From Verrucomicrobiia bacterium (GTDB lineage: Bacteria; Verrucomicrobiota; Verrucomicrobiia; Verrucomicrobiales; DEV007), in the NCBI GenBank assembly GCA_020440025.1, contig JAGROX010000227.1, forward strand, positions 1,188-34,886: a DNA stretch of 33,699 bases, read 5' to 3'. A program made the position numbers and the translations under genes. This document shows, one piece after another, positions 17,261 to 25,430 of the stretch; position 1 is the stretch's first letter, and each line of letters opens with the position of its first letter. Under the pieces are notes generated by a model. It was not told the DNA's origin, did not search any database, and saw nothing but the letters and a program-made list of their open reading frames with translations.

Positions 17261-19795
17261 CTACTTCTGAATATCGACCTGCGTCAATCTTATTAATTCC
17301 TGGTCTCCCGGCTGCTCTCCTCTCTCAGATCCTTGACTACTCTTCAGATACTCCAACCGCTTCATGAAAGGGGTGATGACACTAACGTAGTAGGGAGAAT
17401 TCTCTAGGTCTTGATGGCCGCTAAGCTCATCTTTTGCGATCCGCTTAATAGTTTTTTCGGCATCAGCGAGGGGCGGATGAGAGCCCGAACCATTCTCACT
17501 TCCCACCCCTAGCATCAGATTGTTCATCTTCGTTGCGAGAAACCTCCTGGATTCTTGGGATTCTACTCGAGTGCGGATATTACCGAGATACTTGAGGGTG
17601 AATTCCAGAAGTTCGTCTAAATCCGCACTCTCTGAAAAATATACCAGCAGCCGCGAGAGTAGTGTTTCATCGCTTCCGGCTACTACATTGAGATTCGGCT
17701 TCGAAAGTTTGTCTTCCCGCCAGTCGTTGAATTGTTTCTCTAGATAAGGACGCAAGGGCTTGTTCCTTTGGTTCCTCCCGGCATTTCGGGGGATGGGCTC
17801 CAGTGTTTCTGGTGCCACATTGATCACCTCCTGTACGATCTGTCCTAGCTCTCTACTCGGATCGAAGCTTTTGCTCTCGTTGAGGTATCGCTGGATGCAT
17901 TCGATGCACGTATCAATATCGGCAATCCGCTGGAGGGTTGCATCTTCTTGACCCGGCATTGCTCGCGCCAGCAGGTCCTTAAAAGCAGATATAATCTTCT
18001 CTTTTCTTTCGGCCACCAACTCTGGTCTGGTGGACTCGTTTGCCTGATTGAGTAGATGGCGGAAAAAGTAATCCTTGCCCCCGTTGTTTGCCATTTCGGC
18101 CAGGGATTCCCCGGTCTCCGGGAACTGCCGCTGGAAAGACTTGTCCTTCATAATGGCTTCCACCACGGAGTTCAAAGCCGCTCCTTCAACTTGAAACTTC
18201 CCATCGGGAAATTGTGGATAATTTGTGGCAAAGGTTTGTACCACCTTTGGGTCGGAAAGATAGCCGAGGCCCTGCATTTTCTCGAATACCGGATCGAGAC
18301 CGTAGCCGATTCCCGAAGCATGCACTTCATTTACGAGAGCGGCGGTAAAGGTCAGGACAAGGTTCAATGGCAAGCCTTGCCCCTCTTTGGGAGGCCACAC
18401 TTTTCCGAAGGATTCAAACCAGCACCGAATTCCAGTCTGGAGCTGAATGGGATTCGACGGATAGCGATTCATTCGCATCAGCAGTGAGAAGCCGTCGATG
18501 TCGAGATTGTTGGCACTCGTTACAACGATGGAAGCCGTTTTTCCCCGCTTTAGTACTTTTGTATAAATGATACCCGGATCAGTCGTGAGATCACTGTCGG
18601 AAAATGGGTCGGAAGATTTGAACTCGTTTGCAACGCCGGGGAAATCGAGAAGATCGGCCTTTTCCAGAAGTTGATGAACGACCGGTGACGAACGCTGGAT
18701 AGCGCTCGACCGCAAAGGCACTTCCAATTGCCAGACCAGCCCTTGGAACAGGGAGAAGTCCTGACTACCCTGAAAAAGTCGGTCTCCCGTTCCAGATCCG
18801 AGGATTACTTTCTCCGCCGAAACTGAATATTTCGATGAGTCTACGAGATTTCGCACAATTTCTGACTTGGCGTAGAGTTCCGCGGCACTGATGTTAAGAA
18901 GGAGAGCCGCGAGTTTGTATGAACTGACTAGTGGCTTCTCTCCGAAGAGCGAGGAAATCTCCGCGCGCTTCCTCCTAAGGTCTTCGAAGGCCTTGGTAAG
19001 GCTTGGCCACGAATCCCAGAAGACCTGGTGCGCAAACTCCCGCACGTTTTCAACGCTGCAAAGGAGGGCCTCGGATTCGAGAATGGACCTCCGAAGCGAT
19101 CGGCTCCAATCCCTGTGCAGATTGGAATAGCGGTCGAGGTTTGACTTAATTAGCAATTCGATGGTATCACAAGTTTCTATCAGCAACTCGAAGGCTTCCC
19201 GGTTGATCGGGCCGGTAGATTTGAGATTGCCGACTATCTTTTCAATTTCTTCCGCATCGAGCGACAGTTTCTGATCGTCTTTTGTCTTTGCCTTGGTTTC
19301 ACTAAGGTAGCCTACCGCAAGCGCGTGCATGATTTGCGCTTCAGTCGCAAAGGTGACTTTGACGGGGAATTGTGGATCGGGTACCGAATCCCTCATCACA
19401 AATCTCGTAACACAGCCAGAAGCGTCGGCTCCCTTGTTGAACGGGTTCAATACCGTCACTTCTCCGTCACGAATGTCGCCCACAAAGAGTACAGGATCAG
19501 AGTCCGACCACTGTAAGGCGGTGCCGTTGCCAAATTCATCACCACCCGAGTCGATATAGTCGGCGAGAAGAGTCGATTTTCCAGTTTGTGAAGGACCCCA
19601 AATCGCCAGGCATGGCTTGTCTCCCTTAGCTTCGATGTCCGAGATTACGGCAGCCCGATTTTTCAGTCGGTGGAGTTGGTCCAACCACGAACCCATTCCG
19701 AGAGACCATGTTCCGGTTCTGCTTGAACCGTACTGCCAATACCAATCTACCAAAGCGGGGCTTAGAGATAGGATTCGAGCGATTTCGTCTAACAT
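17261..19795 (-). CDS. SrfC-like P-loop protein (GTPase-like)
   Basis: This 844-residue protein has Walker A GPSQTGKS at residues 67-74, preceded by the strand PCLAIW. A DFPG element (384-387, in LLDFPGVANEF) sits where GTPases of the dynamin type carry the G3 DxPG motif, about 310 residues later. No clear G4 N/TKxD is seen; TSANNLDIDG could be a divergent form. The long intervening and C-terminal parts are mostly helical with many charged residues. Such size, architecture and pairing with a SrfB-like neighbour fit the SrfC family. The N-terminal Trp/Tyr-rich segment (DWYWQYGSSRTGTW) is unusual. Cytosolic and perhaps membrane-remodelling, by inference from the dynamin-like features. Confidence 0.7.
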   Translation of the reverse strand: MLDEIARILSLSPALVDWYWQYGSSRTGTWSLGMGSWLDQLHRLKNRAAVISDIEAKGDKPCLAIWGPSQTGKSTLLADYIDSGGDEFGNGTALQWSDSDPVLFVGDIRDGEVTVLNPFNKGADASGCVTRFVMRDSVPDPQFPVKVTFATEAQIMHALAVGYLSETKAKTKDDQKLSLDAEEIEKIVGNLKSTGPINREAFELLIETCDTIELLIKSNLDRYSNLHRDWSRSLRRSILESEALLCSVENVREFAHQVFWDSWPSLTKAFEDLRRKRAEISSLFGEKPLVSSYKLAALLLNISAAELYAKSEIVRNLVDSSKYSVSAEKVILGSGTGDRLFQGSQDFSLFQGLVWQLEVPLRSSAIQRSSPVVHQLLEKADLLDFPGVANEFKSSDPFSDSDLTTDPGIIYTKVLKRGKTASIVVTSANNLDIDGFSLLMRMNRYPSNPIQLQTGIRCWFESFGKVWPPKEGQGLPLNLVLTFTAALVNEVHASGIGYGLDPVFEKMQGLGYLSDPKVVQTFATNYPQFPDGKFQVEGAALNSVVEAIMKDKSFQRQFPETGESLAEMANNGGKDYFFRHLLNQANESTRPELVAERKEKIISAFKDLLARAMPGQEDATLQRIADIDTCIECIQRYLNESKSFDPSRELGQIVQEVINVAPETLEPIPRNAGRNQRNKPLRPYLEKQFNDWREDKLSKPNLNVVAGSDETLLSRLLVYFSESADLDELLEFTLKYLGNIRTRVESQESRRFLATKMNNLMLGVGSENGSGSHPPLADAEKTIKRIAKDELSGHQDLENSPYYVSVITPFMKRLEYLKSSQGSERGEQPGDQELIRLTQVDIQK

Positions 19796-19831
19796 CGGGT
19801 TTCGATTTGAATGAATACTAAATTCTGAACC

Positions 19832-20473
19832 TTAGGTCCGCCGCTTCTTGGAAAATGCAGCGCCCAGTTTTGGCTTCTCGGGCGGGGCAGAGCCCGTTTT
19901 CTTTGGCGTTAGCGTAGATTCTGGCTCCGTTTTAGCCCCAGTGTTGTGAAGATTGGGTAAAGGGGGCGGAGTTGTCGGCGCCTTTCTAACCAGGTCGGCA
20001 AGGCGCTGGATCTCATTTTCGAGGTTCCTTATTTTTGATTGCGTATCTTCCTCATTCTGATGACTTGCCTCCTCCTGTGCTTGATTTGCGGCAAGCATAT
20101 CCTCAAGAATTGCCACCTTTTTTCGCAATTCCTCTACCTCAGCGGAATCTTTCTCAACTGACTTAGCCGGAGTTCGATCGGAATCTTGTTGTATGATGGA
20201 AAGACTTTCAGAATTTCCTTCAGAAATCACCTTGTCTTGGTGATCCGCAACCTCTAGGTGCAAATCGCGACCGCTTGGAGGTTGAGAATCCTCTCCAAAA
20301 TCGCCCTGCGAAATCGGCTCGGGGGTGGACTCAATAGACTCGGGACCTGTTGAAGAAATGGGCGCCTCCTTGTCTCCTTTCTCCGGAGAGGATTCCGTGG
20401 GCTTCGGTTCGGAAATGTCCTCGTCATCAAGGAAATCGAACGGATTAGAAAATGGATCAATCTCGTTGGACAT
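19832..20473 (-). CDS. Acidic coiled-coil protein
   Basis: This 213-residue protein begins with a disordered acidic stretch (IDPFSNPFDFLDDEDISEPKP) and a Ser/Pro/Glu-rich region to about residue 110. A coiled coil follows at about 112-162 (VEELRKKVAILEDMLAANQ, then IRNLENEIQRLADLVRKA). The end is Pro-rich and basic (APPEKPKLGAAFSKKRRT). No enzyme motif or membrane helix is visible. It lies 76 bases after the first vWA gene and 36 before the SrfC-like gene, so it is very likely a structural adaptor of the same system. Family unknown to me. Confidence 0.65.
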   Translation of the reverse strand: MSNEIDPFSNPFDFLDDEDISEPKPTESSPEKGDKEAPISSTGPESIESTPEPISQGDFGEDSQPPSGRDLHLEVADHQDKVISEGNSESLSIIQQDSDRTPAKSVEKDSAEVEELRKKVAILEDMLAANQAQEEASHQNEEDTQSKIRNLENEIQRLADLVRKAPTTPPPLPNLHNTGAKTEPESTLTPKKTGSAPPEKPKLGAAFSKKRRT

Positions 20474-20549
20474 TCTTTATGACAGGAGAGTATGTATTTG
20501 AAAGAGAGAGGTTTACGGGAGTGATCATAATGCCTGACCGCGAAATAGT

Positions 20550-21623
20550 TCAGCCATAAAGATCCTGAGTAATCGAGCCTCCACCTGATATCTCCAAAGT
20601 AAAGGAAGTCGCGGAGAGTGGGAGCGAGAATTTCATCAAGGCAGGAACGCCGTCGGTGAAGCTAACAATCGTTTGATTGGAGTCATCGAGTACCCGACCG
20701 GATGGAGCTAAGGTGAGGTTTTCGTCAACCAACTCAGCAAATAGATCGGTGATCCCGCGGATCTCACTTGCGATTTTGTGGTCCCAGATATCAACAGGAA
20801 GATCAAGTTCGTCAGGCAGATCATCCAGTTCTTCCATTTGGGTCCGATTTATTTGGTCGCCCACTCCGATCAAAACCAATTTCACGTCGTTAACCGTTCC
20901 TTCGCTCACGTCTCGAGAAAGTTGGGCCGTAAAGTTTTTGACGTCTTCAAAATCCTCGATTTCGCCGTCTGTGACGAAGACGTAAAATCCCATTTTCGCA
21001 TCTTTAAACCGATCCAAAAAATATCGAATCGCCGGCATAAGCCGGGTTCCGTCTCCCCAGGACTTAGGACCACTGTAGCCCGCTTGCTTCGCTTCTGAAG
21101 CGGAAAGATCCCCAACAACTTCGATCCCGCTACCACCAGCTCCGCATGCCCAGTAAATGACAGTAGTTCCGCCATCTTCGTCTAATTTCTCCGCAAGATA
21201 TGGAATGGCATTCTGTGCCACTTCTTGCACTTCATTTTGACAAGGTTTTAGTAATCCGAGGCGTCTCATCTCAGTCATTCCGTCCTCGGTGAAGCTGATG
21301 ACGGACTGACCATCGACGACTTCTCTGCTGCCTAATCCGCTGTTCACGAAACTATCCATTTCCTGAGCGGTTATCTGACGGGTCCACTCGTAGCTAACGC
21401 CAAAGGGCCCTTGCATCGATGAAGATCCATCAAGCGCCACTCCAGTTTGCCAGCCCTCGCCGGCAGCGCCCGCGGATGGGTCAACAAGAACCGTTAATAC
21501 AACGTCGATCGAATTCTGCCGGCGTGTCAGATTCAGTTCTCCGAATGCTTCGTTGAGGAGACTGTTTGGAATCTGAAAGTTTCGATCGACTGTCAAATCT
21601 TGAAAAGAAGTTGGGTTGGCCAT
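20550..21623 (-). CDS. vWA-domain protein 1 (divergent paralog)
   Basis: This 357-residue protein is a von Willebrand A domain with a complete MIDAS: D65-G-S67-S-S69 in VALDGSSSM, the Thr position in a DGGTTVIYWACG strand, and FVTDGEIED for the third metal loop. A short N-terminal beta domain (about 20-60) and a C-terminal beta part (about 300-357, SGRVLDDSNQTIVSFTDG...) flank it. The segments IYWACG, GDGTRLMPAIRYF and VDIWDHKIASEI are shared with the next two genes, so it is a paralog. It has an extra insert after the MIDAS serines (YEWTRQITAQEMDSFV...). vWA domains bind Mg2+ or Ca2+ and assemble complexes; TerY proteins of Ter systems are also vWA proteins. Confidence 0.8.
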   Translation of the reverse strand: MANPTSFQDLTVDRNFQIPNSLLNEAFGELNLTRRQNSIDVVLTVLVDPSAGAAGEGWQTGVALDGSSSMQGPFGVSYEWTRQITAQEMDSFVNSGLGSREVVDGQSVISFTEDGMTEMRRLGLLKPCQNEVQEVAQNAIPYLAEKLDEDGGTTVIYWACGAGGSGIEVVGDLSASEAKQAGYSGPKSWGDGTRLMPAIRYFLDRFKDAKMGFYVFVTDGEIEDFEDVKNFTAQLSRDVSEGTVNDVKLVLIGVGDQINRTQMEELDDLPDELDLPVDIWDHKIASEIRGITDLFAELVDENLTLAPSGRVLDDSNQTIVSFTDGVPALMKFSLPLSATSFTLEISGGGSITQDLYG

Positions 21624-21642
21624 GGCGTTATTTGAGGTTGAT

Positions 21643-22680
21643 TCACTTCAGAGATTGAACAAATTCCACGCCTCCAGGGAGTTTGAGAACAAAGCTCGTG
21701 GAGCTAGATGGCATGAGGAATTCGAATCTTGCCGGTAATCCATTGGAGAAACCGCATCCGTCTATCGACTCGACCGGATTTCCATATGAATCAATCACTT
21801 CGGCGGTCGGAGATATTATTGCCGATCGTTGCACCGGCTCTGCAAAAATCTCTTCGAGACTCTTCATATTCGATGCCAGTTTGTGATCCCATATATCGAC
21901 CGGCTCGCCTCCTTCTTTGCAAATTTTCCCATAAGTTGGGTCGTCATCCAAATCATCCAGCTCCTCAAGGGCGCTCCAAGCAGGGGACTTGAACCAGTTG
22001 GTGTCTGATTCGAGTTCCACCAATCGCCCCTCCGCAGCATCAACACTCAAGGTTTCGTTGGTTTTGGAATTCTTATAGAAGAATTCGGATCCAAGACCAA
22101 TAATAACCAATTTGACGAATCCACGTTGTCCGCTGGCGATTTGCAATGAGATTTCTCGGGTGTATTCCTTGACCTCGTCGAGGTCCTCAATAATTCCATC
22201 CGTAATGAACAGAAAGATCCCCCAGGGTTGAGCTCGAAATCTTGTTTCGGTGAAATATTTGATTGCGGGAAGAAGTTTCGTTCCCGTTCCCATGTTTTTT
22301 GGTGCAACGAACTCAAAATCGGCCGCTGCCGATGCCTGAAAATCACCGAGGACCTCGATATCATCACCGAATTTTCCACATGCCCAGTAAATGATACTGG
22401 TTTCGCCATCGCTGTCGAAATTTGCGAGGTATTCGGCAATCGCATTACCTACGGGTTCGACAATATTCTCCGGTTGAGGAAATGGGGGCGGAGCAGATCC
22501 GATCCCGAAAGCAGTTGCCATCGATTTTGAAGCATCGATTGCCAAGCCAGTTTGCGCCTGTTCAACATCGGCAGGCGGCATTAAGATCGTCGCTACAACG
22601 CGACATTTCCCGTCTGATTGCGGAAAGACATTTACTTCGCCAAAGGGTTTGCTGACCAAGTGTGAGTCGAGCTGCGCCAT
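21643..22680 (-). CDS. vWA-domain protein 2
   Basis: This 345-residue protein is a close paralog of the next gene and equal in length. Its MIDAS is intact (D49-A-S51-K-S53 in LAIDASKSM), with ETSIIYWACG and FLFITDGIIEDLDEVKEYT for the other metal loops. An N-terminal beta strand pair (PFGEVNVFPQSDGKCRVVATILM) and a C-terminal beta part (TAEVIDSYGNPVESIDGCGFSNGLPARFEF) frame the domain. An acidic patch LEELDDLDDD lies before VDIWDHKLASNM. No signal peptide or membrane helix is seen, so it is cytosolic. The gap to the preceding vWA gene is 2 bases and to the following one 19, so the three are one transcript. Confidence 0.85.
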   Translation of the reverse strand: MAQLDSHLVSKPFGEVNVFPQSDGKCRVVATILMPPADVEQAQTGLAIDASKSMATAFGIGSAPPPFPQPENIVEPVGNAIAEYLANFDSDGETSIIYWACGKFGDDIEVLGDFQASAAADFEFVAPKNMGTGTKLLPAIKYFTETRFRAQPWGIFLFITDGIIEDLDEVKEYTREISLQIASGQRGFVKLVIIGLGSEFFYKNSKTNETLSVDAAEGRLVELESDTNWFKSPAWSALEELDDLDDDPTYGKICKEGGEPVDIWDHKLASNMKSLEEIFAEPVQRSAIISPTAEVIDSYGNPVESIDGCGFSNGLPARFEFLMPSSSTSFVLKLPGGVEFVQSLK

Positions 22681-22682
22681 TA

Positions 22683-23720
22683 TTAGAAAAGAGGTTGTGT
22701 GATTTGGTTTCCATCAGGAAGTTTTACGGTGAAGCTTGAACAACCGGAAGGAATTCGAAATTCGAGTAAGGCGGGTAGTCCATCTGCGTATGAATCGCGA
22801 TCTATCGGTTCCGCGCGGCTACCATCACTACCAACGATATCTGCTTTCGGTGCGATGATCATATTTCTGCTGACAACCTCGGCAAAGATCTCCTCGAGGC
22901 TGTTCATGTTTGAAGCTAATTTGTGATCCCAAAGGTCTATTATTTCACCTTGTCCGTCACGAATACATCCGAATTCTTCGTCTTCATCTAGATCGTCCAA
23001 CTCCTCCAATGCTGACCACGCCTCGGATTTCTGCCATTCAGGATTCTGTTCCAATGCCAAGAGGTTAGCCTCAGCATCATCCGCTCCCACTCTTTCATTG
23101 GTTTTGTCATTCCGATAGAAAAAATCGTTGCCCAATCCAATGATTACTAATTTTGTAAACCTGCGCTCGCCAGAGGCAATTTCCCGAGCGAGTTGTTGGG
23201 TATATCTTTTGACATCCTCTAAGTCTTCAATCAATCCATCGGTAATAAAGAGGTAGATTCCCCATGGGCAATTTCGGAATCGAGTTTCGGTGAAATATTG
23301 GATCGCTGGTAGAAGCTTGGTGCCCGTTCCCATATTGTGAGGGGCTGCAAAACTATGATTTGCAGCCGCAGAGGCGTCGAGGTCTCCAATGATTTGCAAT
23401 TCGTTTCCGAATTTTCCACATGCCCAATAAATTGCGCTTGTTTCACCATCACTATCGAAGTTGGCCAGGTATTCGGCAATCGTTTGCGCAACGGGTTCTA
23501 CAAGATTTGCCTGACTGCCAAAAATTGATGATACAGCAACCTGGCCGCCGAAAAGCTGACTCATTGATTTGGAACCGTCGATCGCGAGGCCGGTCTGCGC
23601 GCCTTCGACTTCAGGCTTCATTAGAATCGTGGCCTTAATTCGCAGTGCGCCATTGTCTTCGGTGAAGACGTTTACCTCGCCGAATGGTTCGACAATTTTT
23701 GTTTGTTCAAGCTGTGCCAT
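22683..23720 (-). CDS. vWA-domain protein 3
   Basis: This 345-residue vWA protein is strongly alike to the next gene in order and length (both begin MAQL, then EPFGEVNVF / KPFGEVNVF). MIDAS residues are D48-G-S50-K-S52, with ETSAIYWACG and YLFITDGLIEDLEDVKRYT downstream. The frame is open 40 codons further up, to 23840, but that part runs into the exchanger gene. The Met at 23720 matches the paralog's start and leaves a normal 46-base gap, so I place the start there. A sequence insert near 210-245 (DKTNERVGADDAEANLLALEQ) is shared with vWA 2 but absent from vWA 1. Recent tandem duplication is evident. Confidence 0.85.
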   Translation of the reverse strand: MAQLEQTKIVEPFGEVNVFTEDNGALRIKATILMKPEVEGAQTGLAIDGSKSMSQLFGGQVAVSSIFGSQANLVEPVAQTIAEYLANFDSDGETSAIYWACGKFGNELQIIGDLDASAAANHSFAAPHNMGTGTKLLPAIQYFTETRFRNCPWGIYLFITDGLIEDLEDVKRYTQQLAREIASGERRFTKLVIIGLGNDFFYRNDKTNERVGADDAEANLLALEQNPEWQKSEAWSALEELDDLDEDEEFGCIRDGQGEIIDLWDHKLASNMNSLEEIFAEVVSRNMIIAPKADIVGSDGSRAEPIDRDSYADGLPALLEFRIPSGCSSFTVKLPDGNQITQPLF

Positions 23721-23766
23721 GGCTGGGGTGTCTGATAGAAAAAATGTTGATCGGCCAAAAAAGATC

Positions 23767-25059
23767 TCAGCCCATACTCGGCAACCCTGAAAGCAAGTGA
23801 TGAAGGAACTCCGTGATTGGCTTGGTCCACATCCAATCAAGGCCTCTTCCGATCACATAGAGCACGTATGCGCAGTAGAGCGAAAGAAGGATATACGCAC
23901 GGGACTTTCCTAGAACAACCGTTGGCAGTCGGGTGCTTCTGTCTCGTTTTCCGACAAAATATACGAAAAATCCGACAATGGTGAGAATAAGAAGACTCAT
24001 TCTCAGCTCGCCACTCTGTTGGACGGTTTCCTCATTCATTTCGATTGGATCGAAAATGAGGGTGTAAAGGAAGAGGGGAAATCCTAATGCGAAACAAATG
24101 TCAAAGATGTTACTTCCTAGCGCGTTAGCGACCGCATCGTCGGCTTCACCTTTGCGGGCATCTTTTACCGAGATAATGGTATCGGGAACGCTGGTCGCCA
24201 TTGAGGCAAAGATGACTGCAACAAAAAGGGGCGGCATTCCGAGGCCGGAAAGTTCGAAGCCGAAAAAGGAGTAGGTAGGATGTATTTCATTTCCAGTGCC
24301 CAACCACTCGCATGCCACAACAAGAATATAACATGCCAACCCAATCACAGCAGCCGATGTGATCAAGAGTGGCCATCCATTCCATTTCTCTTCGCGTATC
24401 TGTTGTTGCTGTTTCTCTTTAATGAAATGGGATTCAAGGTCCAAAATCGGCCCGAGGGACAACCAATAAAATAACTTTCCGATAGGCCCACGTTCAGCAT
24501 CCTCATCCTCATCCTCATCCTCATCCTCGTCTTCCTCACCCTCATCCTCATCCCCGCCTCTTTTCATGCTGTTGATCATGTACGTCATGTAGATCGCGTA
24601 GAAGGCGATCAATAGAAATCCCTGCCACCAGTAAAGTTTGTTTCCATTTAAAGTCAGAATTAGTAAGAATTCTGCAGCGATCAAAAACAGTCCGTCGCGT
24701 AGAATTACCTTTGTTGAAACGTTGACCGAATCTCGGGTCGTGCCTCGAATGGCAATGCCGATTACCGCTAGGAGGCAGACTGCTGGAATGACCATTCCGT
24801 TAAAAAGAGCGCTTCCCGCGGTGGTCCCGATTCCAATTGCGAATCCGTCTTTGTCAGACAGGATGAAGAGCGCAATGAGGGTCGTGAAGAGCTCGGGAAT
24901 GGAACTTGAAATTGCGTTGATCGTTCCCCCTCGAACCCCTTCGGATAGGTTTCGGCCAATGTAATCTGAGGCTGTTTCGAAGCCGTCGCACGCCCTCCAG
25001 ATAAAGAGACAAGTGAAGAAGATTAAGAGAATCGGAATCAGTACCCCCATGAAGGGCAT
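23767..25059 (-). CDS. CaCA-family cation (Ca2+) exchanger with acidic loop
   Basis: This 430-residue membrane protein has about ten helices in two halves. The alpha-1 repeat is at about 44-92 (INAISSSIPELFTTLIA and GIGTTAGSALFNG). The alpha-2 repeat is at about 285-328 (SMATSVPDTIISVKDARKG and VANALGSNIFD). Each holds the Pro-Glu/Asp and Gly-Ser-Asn/Phe motifs that bind Ca2+ and Na+ in NCX/YrbG-type antiporters. The loop between halves has a run of Asp/Glu (about 170-189), likely a Ca2+ sensor or buffer and coded by a hexamer repeat. Such proteins move Ca2+ out of the cytosol against Na+, H+ or K+. It is probably the first gene of the long operon, since a 370-base gap precedes it. Confidence 0.85.
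   Translation of the reverse strand: MPFMGVLIPILLIFFTCLFIWRACDGFETASDYIGRNLSEGVRGGTINAISSSIPELFTTLIALFILSDKDGFAIGIGTTAGSALFNGMVIPAVCLLAVIGIAIRGTTRDSVNVSTKVILRDGLFLIAAEFLLILTLNGNKLYWWQGFLLIAFYAIYMTYMINSMKRGGDEDEGEEDEDEDEDEDEDAERGPIGKLFYWLSLGPILDLESHFIKEKQQQQIREEKWNGWPLLITSAAVIGLACYILVVACEWLGTGNEIHPTYSFFGFELSGLGMPPLFVAVIFASMATSVPDTIISVKDARKGEADDAVANALGSNIFDICFALGFPLFLYTLIFDPIEMNEETVQQSGELRMSLLILTIVGFFVYFVGKRDRSTRLPTVVLGKSRAYILLSLYCAYVLYVIGRGLDWMWTKPITEFLHHLLSGLPSMG
24498..24556 (-). repeat. Hexamer tandem repeat coding the acidic loop
   Basis: The plus strand shows repeated CCTCAT units, with a few variants (CCTCGT, CTTCCT, CACCCT). On the coding strand this is ATGAGG-type repeats giving Asp-Glu-Asp-Glu. 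The length stays a multiple of three, so unit gain or loss would only lengthen or shorten the loop. Confidence 0.75.
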
Positions 25060-25430
25060 TTTTGTTTTAACTCATTGGCAGTGTCAAAGGTTTTTCTTTT
25101 CTGATTTGAGCCATCATCTTGTCCCTCGCTGAGAGTCTGTTTCAAGGCGGCACAAGGAGATTCCGGTTTCCGGGTCACCAGGGAGTGGACCTTCCTGAGG
25201 AGAAGTTTTGAGTTTGCTCTGGTTTTTGGTGAGTTCTGTCTGGTATGAGATGAGGGAGGGTGGCGTGATTCTTGTTGGAAGGCAAATTGATCTCCGGGAC
25301 GAGCAAATTGGGTTTGGTCACCTCGCGCGGATCCTTCTTCTGAAGAATGGCGGTGTGAAGATCTGAGCCTCCTCCGATTTGGCCCGTGGCCAATTCTTGG
25401 TCGAAACTGTCCGGTGATGCGGTGCCTTGC
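25060..25430. other. Intergenic region upstream of the exchanger
   Basis: This gap of about 370 bases lies between the PqiA-like gene and the exchanger, and probably contains the promoter of the long operon. A TTTGACA at about 25086-25092 (minus) resembles a -35 box but has no -10 partner at 17 bases before the start codon. A minus-strand frame of about 72 codons (25175-25393, TTG start) has ordinary composition but no recognisable family; it may be a small gene or noise. No terminator was seen after the PqiA-like gene. Confidence 0.4.

Noticed and set aside
22683..23840. Longer start (40 extra codons) for vWA 3
   Set aside because: The extension overlaps the exchanger gene and the paralog begins at the MAQL site; start placed at 23720.
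24498..24556. Tandem CCTCAT units as a possible CRISPR or intergenic satellite
   Set aside because: Units are 6 bases without spacers and lie in frame inside the exchanger gene, coding its acidic loop.
25086..25092. TTTGACA as the -35 box of the long operon
   Set aside because: No -10 hexamer at the needed distance, and it lies too near the start codon.
25175..25393. 72-codon minus-strand frame between the PqiA-like gene and the exchanger
   Set aside because: TTG start, no recognisable domain, no coupling to neighbours; not enough to call a gene.
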